Below are positions 1 through 8,327 of a stretch of DNA of 64,000 nt, piece after piece. Positions within the stretch are counted from its first letter, which is position 1, and every line of letters begins with the position of its first letter. The translations under genes were made by a program, and so were the position numbers. Where the stretch lies: assembly GCA_008501635.1 (NCBI GenBank), contig QQUJ01000001.1:1-64000 (forward strand), in the 5' to 3' direction. A model generated the notes under the pieces. That model searched no databases and was not told the origin of the DNA. It saw only the letters and a program-made list of their open reading frames with translations. The DNA comes from Pseudomonadota bacterium. Lineage in GTDB: Bacteria; Pseudomonadota; Gammaproteobacteria; QQUJ01.

Positions 1-130
1 GGCCTTAAACTCGAGCGAATGGGTTCGTCTCTTCCGTCTCATTGTTTCTCTCCAGAGCGTAGCGCTCATCATGGAGGAAGCACTTATCGTCGTCTATTGA
101 CTGTCCAATCAGCGGGGGCCATTTCTGCCC

Positions 131-318
131 GGCAAGCCGACACAGAACGCTTTCGTGAAGAGCTTCAATGGTAAATTCCGAGATTACTGTCTGGATCTGC
201 ACTGGTAGAGGATACACGCGAAACCATCGATACCTGGCGCGACCATTACAACCGCGTCAGACCACACCGATCGATCGGTAGAAAACCACCGGCCGTGTTC
301 GCCCAGCAAGTAGCCTGA
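131..318 (+). pseudogene. IS3-family transposase (orfB) 3' remnant, frameshifted
   Basis: The plus strand encodes the C-terminal end of an IS3-type integrase-core transposase in two frames. Positions 131-208 read GKPTQNAFVKSFNGKFRDYC and on to a stop, matching the conserved segment around the last catalytic Glu/Lys region. Positions 208-318 continue in another frame with DHYNRVRPHRSIGRKPP, the usual IS3 ending, and stop at TGA 316-318. The frame change and the missing N-terminal two thirds show a dead remnant. No inverted repeats were identified, so its borders are unclear. It marks the left end of the window as a place where mobile DNA has landed. Confidence 0.7.
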
Positions 319-883
319 TATGCTCAACTTTCCACATCAAACGTGGCTCACTTCTAGGGATACGGTCAACATCACCCCCAAACAGAAGTTGTCCCTAGCG
401 GCCCAGGCTCCACTTCTGAGCACTGCTAAAAACGCGGGGATTACCTTGAGAGGGGATGTCGCTTGCCATCCCCTGATATTTGACTACCCAACAAAGTGGA
501 CGCGACTTCTATCCTGACACTAAGGGTGCGCGCCGCCTCTAGGCGGAAGTCCAAATAGGAAGTTTACGAGTGGAGAGCCTACTGCGAGAGCATCGCCGCC
601 GCTCTGAGTTGCTGGGCAGGTACTTTTCATATTGCAACACAGAGCGGCGACATCAATCGCTTGTCCGGTAAACGCCGAACAATTTGTAGTATCAGAACGC
701 TGTCAGGCGGGCGGTTTGGCCAGAAGAGGAAACCCGTAGCAGTCCATTATTTTCTGGACATGATCCACCACCAATGAGTCGGCATTTCTGTGACCGCGTA
801 ACCCGTACACCCCTTGATTCAAAATAGCACATGCAACCAATATTCATTTCCGCGGGGGACAAAACAATCCCGCAAAGTACCGT
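319..883. other. intergenic stretch, no supported gene
   Basis: No reading frame here has a recognisable product or a convincing ribosome binding site. A 65-codon frame at 320-517 lacks support and is not called. A 7-bp perfect inverted repeat (GGGGATG / CATCCCC, 452-473) could form a small hairpin. The stretch lies between a transposase remnant and a ferredoxin gene and may be decayed mobile DNA. Confidence 0.5.
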
Positions 884-1135
<252 letters not shown>

Positions 1136-1238
1136 TTATTACTCTAGTTAGCGCGAAATGTCATGGGCATTTATCCTTGTCAAAGCGCTCGGAGGGTGGC
1201 ATACGCAAAAGTGGTTATACCCCGAGCACACGATACAA

Positions 1239-2255
1239 TTACTTGGGTGAATCATTACTATACGCGTTGAGAATCTCAGCACCGTGAGGACCGACAAGTT
1301 TCACATAGACGTCACTTAAGGGTGACAACTTATGCCTAAACGCCTCTCTACTCTCCGGAGTTAGTTTGGTTAAATTAACTCGCTTCTCTTTTGCGAATTT
1401 CTCTTTCCATTTATTATCATGTTCCAGTTCAAGCTTTACCTGTGACGGCACCACCTCCTGAGCAACTTCACGGATGATGTTGCGGTATTTTTCAGGGAGT
1501 TTTTCGTACCACTGCTTATTGGCAATGAAAAGACTAACGAACGGTGCGTGATTGCTCTCGACTATGTATTTTTGAACCTCATAGAATTTCATCTCTCCGA
1601 TGGCCCAGAAAGGGTTTTCCTCGCCGTCAACCGTGCCCATCTGTAGTGCCGTATAGACTTCGTGATAGCTAATTGGCGTCGGAGAGGCACCTAGTAGTTT
1701 GTAACTCTCTACGACTAACGGCGAGGCCATGGTACGAATTTTTTGCCCTTTAAAATCGTCCGGTGTATGGATTGCTTTATTAGAAGTAAACTGTTTATAG
1801 GCCTGTGGATAAATGGCAAGTCCAATTAGATCCTTTTTGTCTAGATAGGAAAAAAGCTTTCGGCCCCCATCGCCATTCATTACCTCGGCAGCTTTTTCAA
1901 GAGATCCAGGAAAAAGAAATGGAATAGAGAAAATCTGTGCTTCGGGAAATATTCCAGCTATATGCGATTCTGGCAAGATAGCCATCTGGATAGCTCCAGT
2001 TTGGGTCATTTGCCCTTGATCAGGTCCAGGCCCCAACTCTGAAGTGGGATGTATCATAATTGATACATCACCATTAGTTCTTTGTTCCACCAACTCCTTA
2101 ATTTTTAAGGCGGTTGCGTGGATTCCAGAGTTAACCGGTTCAACGTGACCAAAAGTGACCTTGTACGTAGCCTTGGCAGGTGCCTTGGTGGGCATTATTA
2201 CTACCGCTAAAGTGAGGAAAACGGCTGAAATCAATGTTGTGAGTTTTTTATTCAT
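1239..2255 (-). CDS. TRAP transporter solute-binding protein, DctP family
   Basis: This is a periplasmic substrate receptor of a tripartite ATP-independent (TRAP) transporter, about 338 residues. The start chosen is the ATG at 2255, preceded by GGAGG (in tctggaggcagtc), rather than an upstream in-frame start at 2336. From here the protein opens with a typical Sec signal peptide (MNKKLTTLISAVFLTLAVVI). The mature part shows DctP-family features: the FGHVEPVNSG opening, the PFLFPG segment and the PDDFKGQKIRT segment that carries the substrate-carboxylate Arg in this family. No DctQ or DctM membrane subunit is next to it, so it is an orphan receptor here. Its ligand is unknown; an organic or aromatic acid is an inference from the catabolic content of the window. 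Confidence 0.88.
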   Translation of the reverse strand: MNKKLTTLISAVFLTLAVVIMPTKAPAKATYKVTFGHVEPVNSGIHATALKIKELVEQRTNGDVSIMIHPTSELGPGPDQGQMTQTGAIQMAILPESHIAGIFPEAQIFSIPFLFPGSLEKAAEVMNGDGGRKLFSYLDKKDLIGLAIYPQAYKQFTSNKAIHTPDDFKGQKIRTMASPLVVESYKLLGASPTPISYHEVYTALQMGTVDGEENPFWAIGEMKFYEVQKYIVESNHAPFVSLFIANKQWYEKLPEKYRNIIREVAQEVVPSQVKLELEHDNKWKEKFAKEKRVNLTKLTPESREAFRHKLSPLSDVYVKLVGPHGAEILNAYSNDSPK

Positions 2256-2444
2256 GACTGCCTCCAGAAAGTCGTAAGACACTAGGGGAGTTCGAACAGC
2301 GACGGTCTCAGTTTGTAACTTGGTTGAGCATACCAATCGACAAAAGTACCGTTTTGCAAGATTAGCTGTTAAAACGCAATTTTATTGCGTAGTTTCACAA
2401 TCTGAAGAGAATATCCGTTGTATGTGAAGAGCTTGTGTTCGCGG

Positions 2445-2585
2445 TATGAACCCTCCTTTTTGCACTTTTCCTTTACTTATTTCCCTGATCGCACAGTTTA
2501 TCCGCACTCTTTGTTCCCTAGCATCTTTTCCTTGAGAATCGAGTCCACAAGTGAAGCAACGGGTCTCTGTGCCATCCCTGTGGGA
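2445..2585 (-). pseudogene. decayed copy of the zinc-ribbon protein encoded at 3141-3398
   Basis: An antisense frame here carries RDGTETRCFTCGLDSQGKDA followed by a basic stretch and a single Cys. This parallels KDGTEVRCFTCG and FCGVKKS in the PP0621-like protein encoded on the same strand at 3398-3141. The second metal-binding pair is damaged, the N-terminal membrane helix is missing and the frame runs on without a sensible start. It overlaps the 5' region of the hyaE-like gene on the other strand. The simplest reading is a degenerate duplicate; the resemblance was judged by eye only. Confidence 0.45.
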
Positions 2586-2634
2586 GCACATAAAGGATTG
2601 CGGTGCAGCGAGGGGTACCGGCATACTCGGCTAT

Positions 2635-3075
2635 GTGAGTTCCCAGCTCCTGATAGATCGTTTCAGCGCCGAATGCCAGGCGGCTGTCGTTACCGGCCCC
2701 GAGCGGGAGAACCTCCTGGCGGGTGAGGGTGTGCGCATCCTCTTCATCACGGGCGATGTCGAAAAGCGCCTGGAAGTGGGCGATCTGACTGTCATCTTAC
2801 GAGAAATTCTGCGCGACTACGCCGGGCGTGTTCGGGTGGCGCTCGCCGATCGGGCGGAGGAAAAACTGTTTCGTGACAGCTTCGCAATCAAGGTGCTGCC
2901 CACCCTGGTGGTATTCCGCGACGGGAAACCCATGGGGCTGATTCCCGGCCTGAAAAAGTGGGAGGAGTACATCGATATGGTGAAGCGATTATTGGGTGAA
3001 GAGCCGGTGAACGAGTTGGAGATCAATCCCTTTCTCGAGGTCTTCTTGGAAACCAAACGCTTCACGGACTTTTAG
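2635..3075 (+). CDS. HyaE/HupG-like thioredoxin-fold chaperone
   Basis: The product resembles HyaE/HupG, thioredoxin-like proteins without a CxxC active site that assist maturation and Tat export of the small subunit of [NiFe] uptake hydrogenases. Visible family features are ILFITGD, then VILREIL, then the thioredoxin-like end LPTLVVFRDGKPMGLIPGLK followed by a WEEYIDMVKRLL helix. The start is uncertain. GTG 2635 aligns best with E. coli HyaE and avoids the decayed antisense copy; GTG 2551 would add 28 residues. Neither has a clear ribosome binding site. No hydrogenase structural gene is in the window, so it is either an orphan or works with a distant hydrogenase. The nickel genes at 9.7-11 kb fit that idea. 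Confidence 0.7.
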   Translation: MSSQLLIDRFSAECQAAVVTGPERENLLAGEGVRILFITGDVEKRLEVGDLTVILREILRDYAGRVRVALADRAEEKLFRDSFAIKVLPTLVVFRDGKPMGLIPGLKKWEEYIDMVKRLLGEEPVNELEINPFLEVFLETKRFTDF

Positions 3076-3140
3076 AGGGTTCTGCGCTCGGTGCGAACCG
3101 TCGCCAGTGTGCCTCTTGCCGGCTGGCGAGTCTCGGCTGC

Positions 3141-3398
3141 TTAAGCGGCTTCCTTGTTCGGGCCGACGCGATCGCGGTCGCTTTTCTTTACGCCACAAAA
3201 GTAGCGTCCCTTCTTCTCCAGCGCGCCCTCTTTCGGCACCCAGATACCGCAGGTAAAGCACCGGACCTCGGTGCCATCTTTGCTTATGCGGTTTATCGTT
3301 GGCGGGGCCTTTTTCTGGGCTCTGTGCTGAGATCTCATGTAGAGCCACGCAGTTGCAATTACAACCGCAATCGCTGGGAGAAAGATATAGAACGTCAT
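3141..3398 (-). CDS. PP0621-like small membrane protein with zinc-ribbon
   Basis: This 85-residue protein has one N-terminal membrane helix (FYIFLPAIAVVIATAWLYM), a basic linker and a C-terminal zinc-ribbon-like pair of motifs, RCFTCG and FCGVKK. This layout matches the PP0621 family of proteobacterial proteins of unknown function. The ATG at 3398 was chosen because it places the membrane helix at the N-terminus; the frame is open further upstream to 3569. It converges tail-to-tail with the hyaE-like gene, whose stop is 65 bp away. A decayed copy of its zinc-ribbon region lies at 2445-2585. Confidence 0.7.
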   Translation of the reverse strand: MTFYIFLPAIAVVIATAWLYMRSQHRAQKKAPPTINRISKDGTEVRCFTCGIWVPKEGALEKKGRYFCGVKKSDRDRVGPNKEAA

Positions 3399-3559
3399 GG
3401 TGCGGGGAGATCCGGAGTCCAAAGACAGTGGATGAATTTTACAATTGTCGATGCTGGCCAGAGCATTGCCCATTAGGTATACACCGAGGTAATAGTTGGT
3501 TGCTTTCGCTGCGTCGGCCGCGGGGAATCGAGCGGCTGGTAATTGTGTGTTTAAGAAAG

Positions 3560-3640
3560 CTCTGATCAAGTCATGAATCCGTGTCTGGCGGCTGAAATGC
3601 TCCGGCTCGGCGTTGAAACGCTTCGCTACTACCGAAAAAG
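3560..3640. repeat. solo end resembling the MITE at 46909-47076
   Basis: CTCTGATCAAGTC at 3560-3572 is identical to positions 46918-46930 inside the left terminal repeat of the MITE at 46.9 kb. The following 60 bp (up to TCGGCGTTG-AA-GCTT) also align with the MITE interior with scattered differences. No matching right end was found nearby. It is probably a leftover end of a related IS5-type element. Confidence 0.4.
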
Positions 3641-3748
3641 TAACGGTCGGAGCATTGTCGATTTACGTATTGTTGATGTGCTTTATAGCGCAACGTGGCA
3701 AACAGGAGCGCACCTGCTCTTTCCGAAATGCTGACTATAGTTTGATCT

Positions 3749-4018
3749 ATGGTACATGTCGTTTTCACCGCCAACCTTGCACGTCACCTGCACTGCCCGG
3801 AACTGGAGTTGCCCGGTAGCACAGTACGCGAAGTTCTGGACCACTATTTCGCAGCACACCCCCAGGTGCGGCGCTACGTCCTCGATGATCAGAATGCGCT
3901 GCAACGCCACGTCAACGTCTTCGTTGAAGATCACCCAACCCTTGACCGCACAAGGCTCTCTGAGTCAGTCAAGGATGGGCAGACGATTTTCGTGTTTCAG
4001 GCTTTGTCAGGAGGCTAA
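3749..4018 (+). CDS. MoaD/ThiS-family ubiquitin-like sulfur carrier
   Basis: This 89-residue protein has a beta-grasp opening (MVHVVFTANLARHL), a GSTVREVLDHYF helix and a C-terminal SGG that ends exactly in Gly-Gly. That tail is the one adenylated and thiocarboxylated in MoaD and ThiS. The family delivers sulfur for cofactor or amino acid synthesis. No moaE, thiG or E1-like activating gene is adjacent. The gene ends 2 bp before the Asp-box protein at 4021 and the two are almost certainly co-translated, so it probably serves a pathway other than Mo cofactor or thiamine synthesis. The start follows no strong ribosome binding site. Confidence 0.85.
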   Translation: MVHVVFTANLARHLHCPELELPGSTVREVLDHYFAAHPQVRRYVLDDQNALQRHVNVFVEDHPTLDRTRLSESVKDGQTIFVFQALSGG

Positions 4019-4020
4019 CC

Positions 4021-5130
4021 ATGGAACCAAGACTGCTGGTCGCCACACGCAAAGGCCTCTTCATTCTGGAATACGCACGTGCTGCGAAGCCGCGCTGGCG
4101 TATTTCCCGAACACCGTTTCTCGGGGACCCTGTCACCATGGTTCTGAAGCTGCCGGAAAGCCGTTCGCTGTACGTCGCGCTGGATCATGGCCATTTTGGT
4201 GTCAAGCTGCACCGCTCGGATGACGATGGCCAGAGCTGGCGTGAGATAGCGGCGCCCGAGTACCCGCCCAAGCCCGACGATGTGGAAGATATCGATTTGT
4301 TCAGCGGCCAATCCATTCCCTGGTCGCTGAAGCGCATCTGGTCGCTTGCCGCAGCACCCACGGGCGAGCTTTGGTGCGGCACGATGCCAGGCGGACTGTT
4401 TCGCTCGGCCGACGGTGGCGCAAGTTGGGAGATGGTGCGTTCGCTGTGGGATCATCCGGCGCGCAAACATTGGGCCGGCGGTGGCGCGGACTGGCCCGCC
4501 ATCCACTCGCTGATCATCGATCCCCGCGATTCCAACCATATCCTGATCGGCGTATCCGTGGGCGGGGTTTGGGCGACGCGCGATGGTGGGGTGCATTGGG
4601 AAGCGCGCACCGCCGGGATGCGGGCGGCCTACATGCCGCCCGAGCAGGCCGGCGAGCCAGCGGCCCAGGATGTCCACTACATCGTGAACTGCCCCTGCGC
4701 GCCCGATGTGCTGTGGTGCCAGCATCACAACGGTGTCTTTCGCTCGCTCGATGGTGGTCGACAGTGGCGGGAGATCACCACCGTTCAGCCTTCGGTTTTT
4801 GGTTTTACGACTGCGGTTCACCCACAGGATCCCGATACCGCCTGGTTCGTGCCCGCGATCAAGGACGAGCAGCGCCTGCCCGTGGACGGCAAGCTGGTCG
4901 TTGCGCGTACGCGGGATGGCGGTGAGTCTTTCGAGGTGTTGCGTTCCGGGCTACCGCAGGAACATGCCTACGATCTGATCTATCGCCATGCCCTGGACGT
5001 GGATGCCAGCGGCGAGAAGCTCGCCTTTGGCAGTACGACCGGCGGACTCTGGGCCAGTGAAGACGGGGGCGATCACTGGGAAACGATCGCTGTTCACCTG
5101 CCGCCCGTCTATTGTGTGCGTTTTATCTGA
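4021..5130 (+). CDS. Asp-box (BNR/sialidase-like) beta-propeller protein
   Basis: The 369-residue product contains six Asp-box repeats of the form S-x-D-G-G-x-x-W, for example HRSDDDGQSW, FRSADGGASW, WATRDGGVHW, FRSLDGGRQW and WASEDGGDHW. They are spaced as in WD40/YVTN/BNR-like propellers related to exo-alpha-sialidases and plant-type HCF136 proteins. It has no signal peptide, so it is probably cytoplasmic and unlikely to be a secreted glycosidase. It begins 2 bp after the stop of the MoaD/ThiS-like gene, with AGGAGG just upstream (caggaggctaaccATG). The tight pairing suggests the carrier and the propeller act together; the chemistry is unknown. Confidence 0.8.
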   Translation: MEPRLLVATRKGLFILEYARAAKPRWRISRTPFLGDPVTMVLKLPESRSLYVALDHGHFGVKLHRSDDDGQSWREIAAPEYPPKPDDVEDIDLFSGQSIPWSLKRIWSLAAAPTGELWCGTMPGGLFRSADGGASWEMVRSLWDHPARKHWAGGGADWPAIHSLIIDPRDSNHILIGVSVGGVWATRDGGVHWEARTAGMRAAYMPPEQAGEPAAQDVHYIVNCPCAPDVLWCQHHNGVFRSLDGGRQWREITTVQPSVFGFTTAVHPQDPDTAWFVPAIKDEQRLPVDGKLVVARTRDGGESFEVLRSGLPQEHAYDLIYRHALDVDASGEKLAFGSTTGGLWASEDGGDHWETIAVHLPPVYCVRFI

Positions 5131-5137
5131 GACCTGG

Positions 5138-6331
5138 TCAGGCGGTGTCGCTACCGGAGCCCGCTGCGCCTGTCGTTAGCAGCAGATAGCACAGCATGGC
5201 CCCGCCGCCGAGTAGAAAGGCAATCCATCCCAGACCGCCGGCGGACCCATCGAAAATCGACTGCGCCACAAAGGTGGCGAGTGCGCCGCTCAACATTTGC
5301 AGAAACCCCATCAGTGCCGACGCGCTGCCGGCATTCTGCGGGAAGGGCTGCATGGCACGAGCGATGGAAGGGGGCAGCACCAGCCCCATGCCAAACTGAA
5401 AAGCCATCATCGGTACGATGACCCGCCCATAGGTCAGTTCACCCGACAGGAGCAGCAGCATCAGTCCCCCCACCATGGCGCTGGTGGTTCCAAGGATGAT
5501 CAGCCTATGCCCCGAGACTTTTCTGCGCAACCGGCCCGAGAGGTAGCTGCCGGTGGCGTACGACGCCACCGTGAAAAGCATCAGATAGCCATACTGGTGC
5601 GGCGAAGCGCCCAGCTTGTCGATGAACAGATAAGGTGCCAGGGTGTTGTATGAGAAGAGCCCCCCGAAGATGAGGCTGCCTGCCAGGACATTGCCGAGGA
5701 AGTAGCGGTTGCGAATGATGTGGAGATAGGCAGCGCCCAGGCGCAGCGGGTTCAGCGCATGGGTGGCGGTTGGTAGGTGGGACTCTTCAAAGCGGATCAT
5801 GCTCAATCCGAACAGCAGCGCCCCGAACAGTGCCAGTGCGCCGAAGTTGGCGCGCCAGCCCGCCAGTTCCTCGATGAAGCCGCCGACGATGGGTGCGAGC
5901 GCCGGCGCCAGGGCCAAGGCGGTACCAATGAAGGCAAAGATGCGCACCGCCTCCAGGCCGTGATAACGGTCACGCACCACGGCACGTGCCACCACCGGTC
6001 CGACACACGCGGCCGCTCCCTGGAGGAAACGACCTCCTTGCAGGGCCTCTATGCTGGGTGCGATGGCGCACAGGCCACTGATCAGCAGATAGACAACCAG
6101 GCCGACGAGCAGCACCGGTCGACGGCCGAAACGGTCGCTGAGCGGTCCAACCAGAAGTTGTGCAATGGCAAAACCCAGCAGAAAAAGACCCAGTGTGCTC
6201 TGGACTTCGACCGCCGGGACTGCGAAGTCGGCGGTAATTGCCGGCATCGAAGGTACGTAGAGCGTGACCGAAAAAACGCCCAGGGCAACCAGCATCGTCA
6301 GCAATACCACTTCGCCGTGCCGTGTTCGCAT
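5138..6331 (-). CDS. MFS drug efflux transporter, Bcr/CflA family
   Basis: This is an inner-membrane proton-driven exporter of about 397 residues with twelve predicted membrane helices. After the first helix comes PSMPAI. Motif A appears as GPLSDRFGRRP between helices 2 and 3, and motif C as ALAPALAPIVGGFI in helix 5; these are hallmarks of the Bcr/CflA multidrug and bicyclomycin efflux group. The ATG at 6331 was taken as start; an in-frame TTG at 6358 would add nine residues. It converges with the Asp-box protein gene, 7 bp apart. The substrate cannot be told from sequence. Confidence 0.88.
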   Translation of the reverse strand: MRTRHGEVVLLTMLVALGVFSVTLYVPSMPAITADFAVPAVEVQSTLGLFLLGFAIAQLLVGPLSDRFGRRPVLLVGLVVYLLISGLCAIAPSIEALQGGRFLQGAAACVGPVVARAVVRDRYHGLEAVRIFAFIGTALALAPALAPIVGGFIEELAGWRANFGALALFGALLFGLSMIRFEESHLPTATHALNPLRLGAAYLHIIRNRYFLGNVLAGSLIFGGLFSYNTLAPYLFIDKLGASPHQYGYLMLFTVASYATGSYLSGRLRRKVSGHRLIILGTTSAMVGGLMLLLLSGELTYGRVIVPMMAFQFGMGLVLPPSIARAMQPFPQNAGSASALMGFLQMLSGALATFVAQSIFDGSAGGLGWIAFLLGGGAMLCYLLLTTGAAGSGSDTA

Positions 6332-6552
6332 CACTTCGATTCCGTTGTCGTTCTGCAACAGGTGCCTTTCATGCCGAGGGCGTAACCATAATCGATCCGC
6401 CGGTCAGCCGCACGATGATTGGCTGTGCCAGACGGGGATAGGCGCTCCGCGTGGGGCGAGTCGTCCCGTGACGGCAAAGGTTAGCGGGGCGAATCATTAC
6501 GCTACGCCGTTGTCTCACCACATTATCGTCGGCGCGGCGATCGGGGAGTGGC

Positions 6553-7239
6553 ATGACAGTCTGTTTACGGCATCGTTCTGTGATAGACAACCTCAATTCC
6601 GGGGCAGCCCTGGCGATTGTCGGAGCGCTCCTTCTGACAGGGGCAGCGAGTGCTGAAACCGTTAACGGGCACCTGCTGGAAGCCCTGCGCCGCGGTGGCC
6701 ATGTCATCTATTTCCGGCATGCGCCTACCGAATGGTCGCAGCAGGATCGCGTGCGCAACCTTGACGACTGCACCAGCTGCGACCCATTGCGCATGCGGCA
6801 ACTCTCCGCGGAGGGACGCGCCATGGCCCAACAGCTCGGTGCGGCCATCCGCCAGCTGAAGATTCCGATTGGCCAGGTCCTGGCCAGCGAATACTGCCGC
6901 ACCAGGGAAACCGCACATCTGCTCGGGTTGGGGGAGGTGGAAACGACGCGCGACGTTATCAACGCACGTGTGGCCGATTACATCGGCGGGCGCGCGGCGT
7001 TGGCGCGCACCGCTCGTGCCCGATTGACCGCGACTCCGCCCGCTGGCACCAATACCGTGATCGTTGCTCACGGCAACGTCTTTTTGCTGGCAGCCGGAAC
7101 CCGGCCAAGTGAGGCGGGGGCGGCCATTGTGCGCGGGGATGGTCGGGGCGGATTTTCAGTGGTCGCCATGGTCGGACCCGAGGAGTGGGCTAGTCTTATT
7201 GCTATCGACAATAGGTCTGCGGAGCCCGCGGGACTGTAA
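6553..7239 (+). CDS. exported histidine phosphatase-superfamily protein
   Basis: The 228-residue product begins with a signal peptide (hydrophobic stretch at about residues 17-33, ending near ASAET). It then shows the histidine phosphatase fold. The catalytic RHG motif is seen as FRHAPTEW at about residue 56, a SEYCRTRETA motif supplies the second Arg, and VIVAHGNVF carries the second catalytic His. RHA instead of RHG is common in periplasmic members. The start ATG 6553 follows GGGGAG. It is 10 bp upstream of the Vgb-like propeller gene and likely forms an operon with it. The substrate is unknown. Confidence 0.8.
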   Translation: MTVCLRHRSVIDNLNSGAALAIVGALLLTGAASAETVNGHLLEALRRGGHVIYFRHAPTEWSQQDRVRNLDDCTSCDPLRMRQLSAEGRAMAQQLGAAIRQLKIPIGQVLASEYCRTRETAHLLGLGEVETTRDVINARVADYIGGRAALARTARARLTATPPAGTNTVIVAHGNVFLLAAGTRPSEAGAAIVRGDGRGGFSVVAMVGPEEWASLIAIDNRSAEPAGL

Positions 7240-7249
7240 GGAGGTTGCC

Positions 7250-8218
7250 ATGCAATGGCGCGCGATCGTAGTGGCACTGGTAGGCTTAGTAAGTCTGCCC
7301 ACCTATGGTACCGAGGTGACCATCGAGCACTTCCCGGTTCCGCAGGGAGCGCGTCCCCACGATGTCGCTCCCGATCCGCGGGGCGGCGTGGTCTGGTATG
7401 CCGCGCAGCGGCAAGGGGCGCTGGGGCGGCTCGATCCCACAACCGGGGAGACGCGCCACATTGAGCTCGGCCGCGGATCCGCCCCCCATGGGGTGATCGT
7501 CGGTCCCGATGGCGCACCGTGGCTTACCGATGGCGGGTTGAACGCCATCGTGCGGGTCGATCCGCAGACCTTGGCGGTTACGCGCTTCCCGCTGCCGGAG
7601 GACTCCGGCTATACGAATCTCAATACCGCCGCTTTCGATGGGAATGGCGTGCTCTGGTTTACCGGGCAATCCGGCATCTATGGGCGGCTCGATCCCAGGA
7701 GCGGCGCGCTCAAGGTCTTTCCGGCACCGCACGGTCGCGGTCCCTACGGCATCGCCGCCACGCCGCGCGGCGATATCTACTACGCGTCGTTGGCGGGCAG
7801 CCACATTGCGCGTATCGATACCGCGACCGGCATCGCCACGGTGATCGAACCGCCCACACTCCGACAGGGCGCGCGCCGTGTCTGGTCCGATTCGCAGGGC
7901 CGCATCTGGGTCAGCGAATGGAACTCGGGTCAGCTCTCGCTGTACGACCCGGCCAACGGCCAGTGGCGTGCCTGGCGGCTGCCCGGCGCCGATCCGCGCG
8001 CCTACGCGATTTATGTCGACGAGCGCGACAAGGTATGGGTCAGCGATTTCGGTGCGAACGCCATGGTGCGCTTCGATCCTGTCATGGAAACCTTCGATTC
8101 GTTTCCATCGCCACGCCGTGGTGCCGCGGTACGGCAGATTCTCGGTCGCACGGGTGAGGTGTGGGTGCCGGAATCGGGCACTGACCATCTGGTGGTCTAT
8201 CGCACCGCCCGTCAGTGA
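7250..8218 (+). CDS. exported Vgb/SMP-30-like six-bladed beta-propeller protein
   Basis: The start at ATG 7250 follows AAGGAGG at 7238-7244, which overlaps the stop of the upstream phosphatase gene. Residues 1-21 form a signal peptide, so the protein acts in the periplasm. The rest is a chain of propeller blades with recurring motifs such as W-T-D-G-G-L-N, G-R-L-D-P and W-V-S-D-F-G-A-N, typical of streptogramin B lyase (Vgb)-like and NHL/SMP-30-like proteins. Resistance activity cannot be claimed, because most chromosomal relatives have no assigned substrate. It is about 322 residues long. Confidence 0.8.
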   Translation: MQWRAIVVALVGLVSLPTYGTEVTIEHFPVPQGARPHDVAPDPRGGVVWYAAQRQGALGRLDPTTGETRHIELGRGSAPHGVIVGPDGAPWLTDGGLNAIVRVDPQTLAVTRFPLPEDSGYTNLNTAAFDGNGVLWFTGQSGIYGRLDPRSGALKVFPAPHGRGPYGIAATPRGDIYYASLAGSHIARIDTATGIATVIEPPTLRQGARRVWSDSQGRIWVSEWNSGQLSLYDPANGQWRAWRLPGADPRAYAIYVDERDKVWVSDFGANAMVRFDPVMETFDSFPSPRRGAAVRQILGRTGEVWVPESGTDHLVVYRTARQ

Positions 8219-8327
8219 TTCAGCGCTTCGTGTTGCGAAATACGCCGCCTACCGAATCCCTTCTACTGTCGGGGGAGGAGTTGGAATAAGGGTTGACGCC
8301 TCTCGGTCAATAGAGGAGATCAGAAGT

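Noticed and set aside
320-517. 65-codon frame after the transposase remnant
   Set aside because: No ribosome binding site, no recognisable motif, and it begins right at the end of IS debris.
3573-3734. 53-codon frame with a MerR-like phrase (LGVETLRYYRKSNG)
   Set aside because: The same DNA aligns with the interior of the MITE at 46.9 kb, the rest of the frame is unlike MerR and there is no ribosome binding site.
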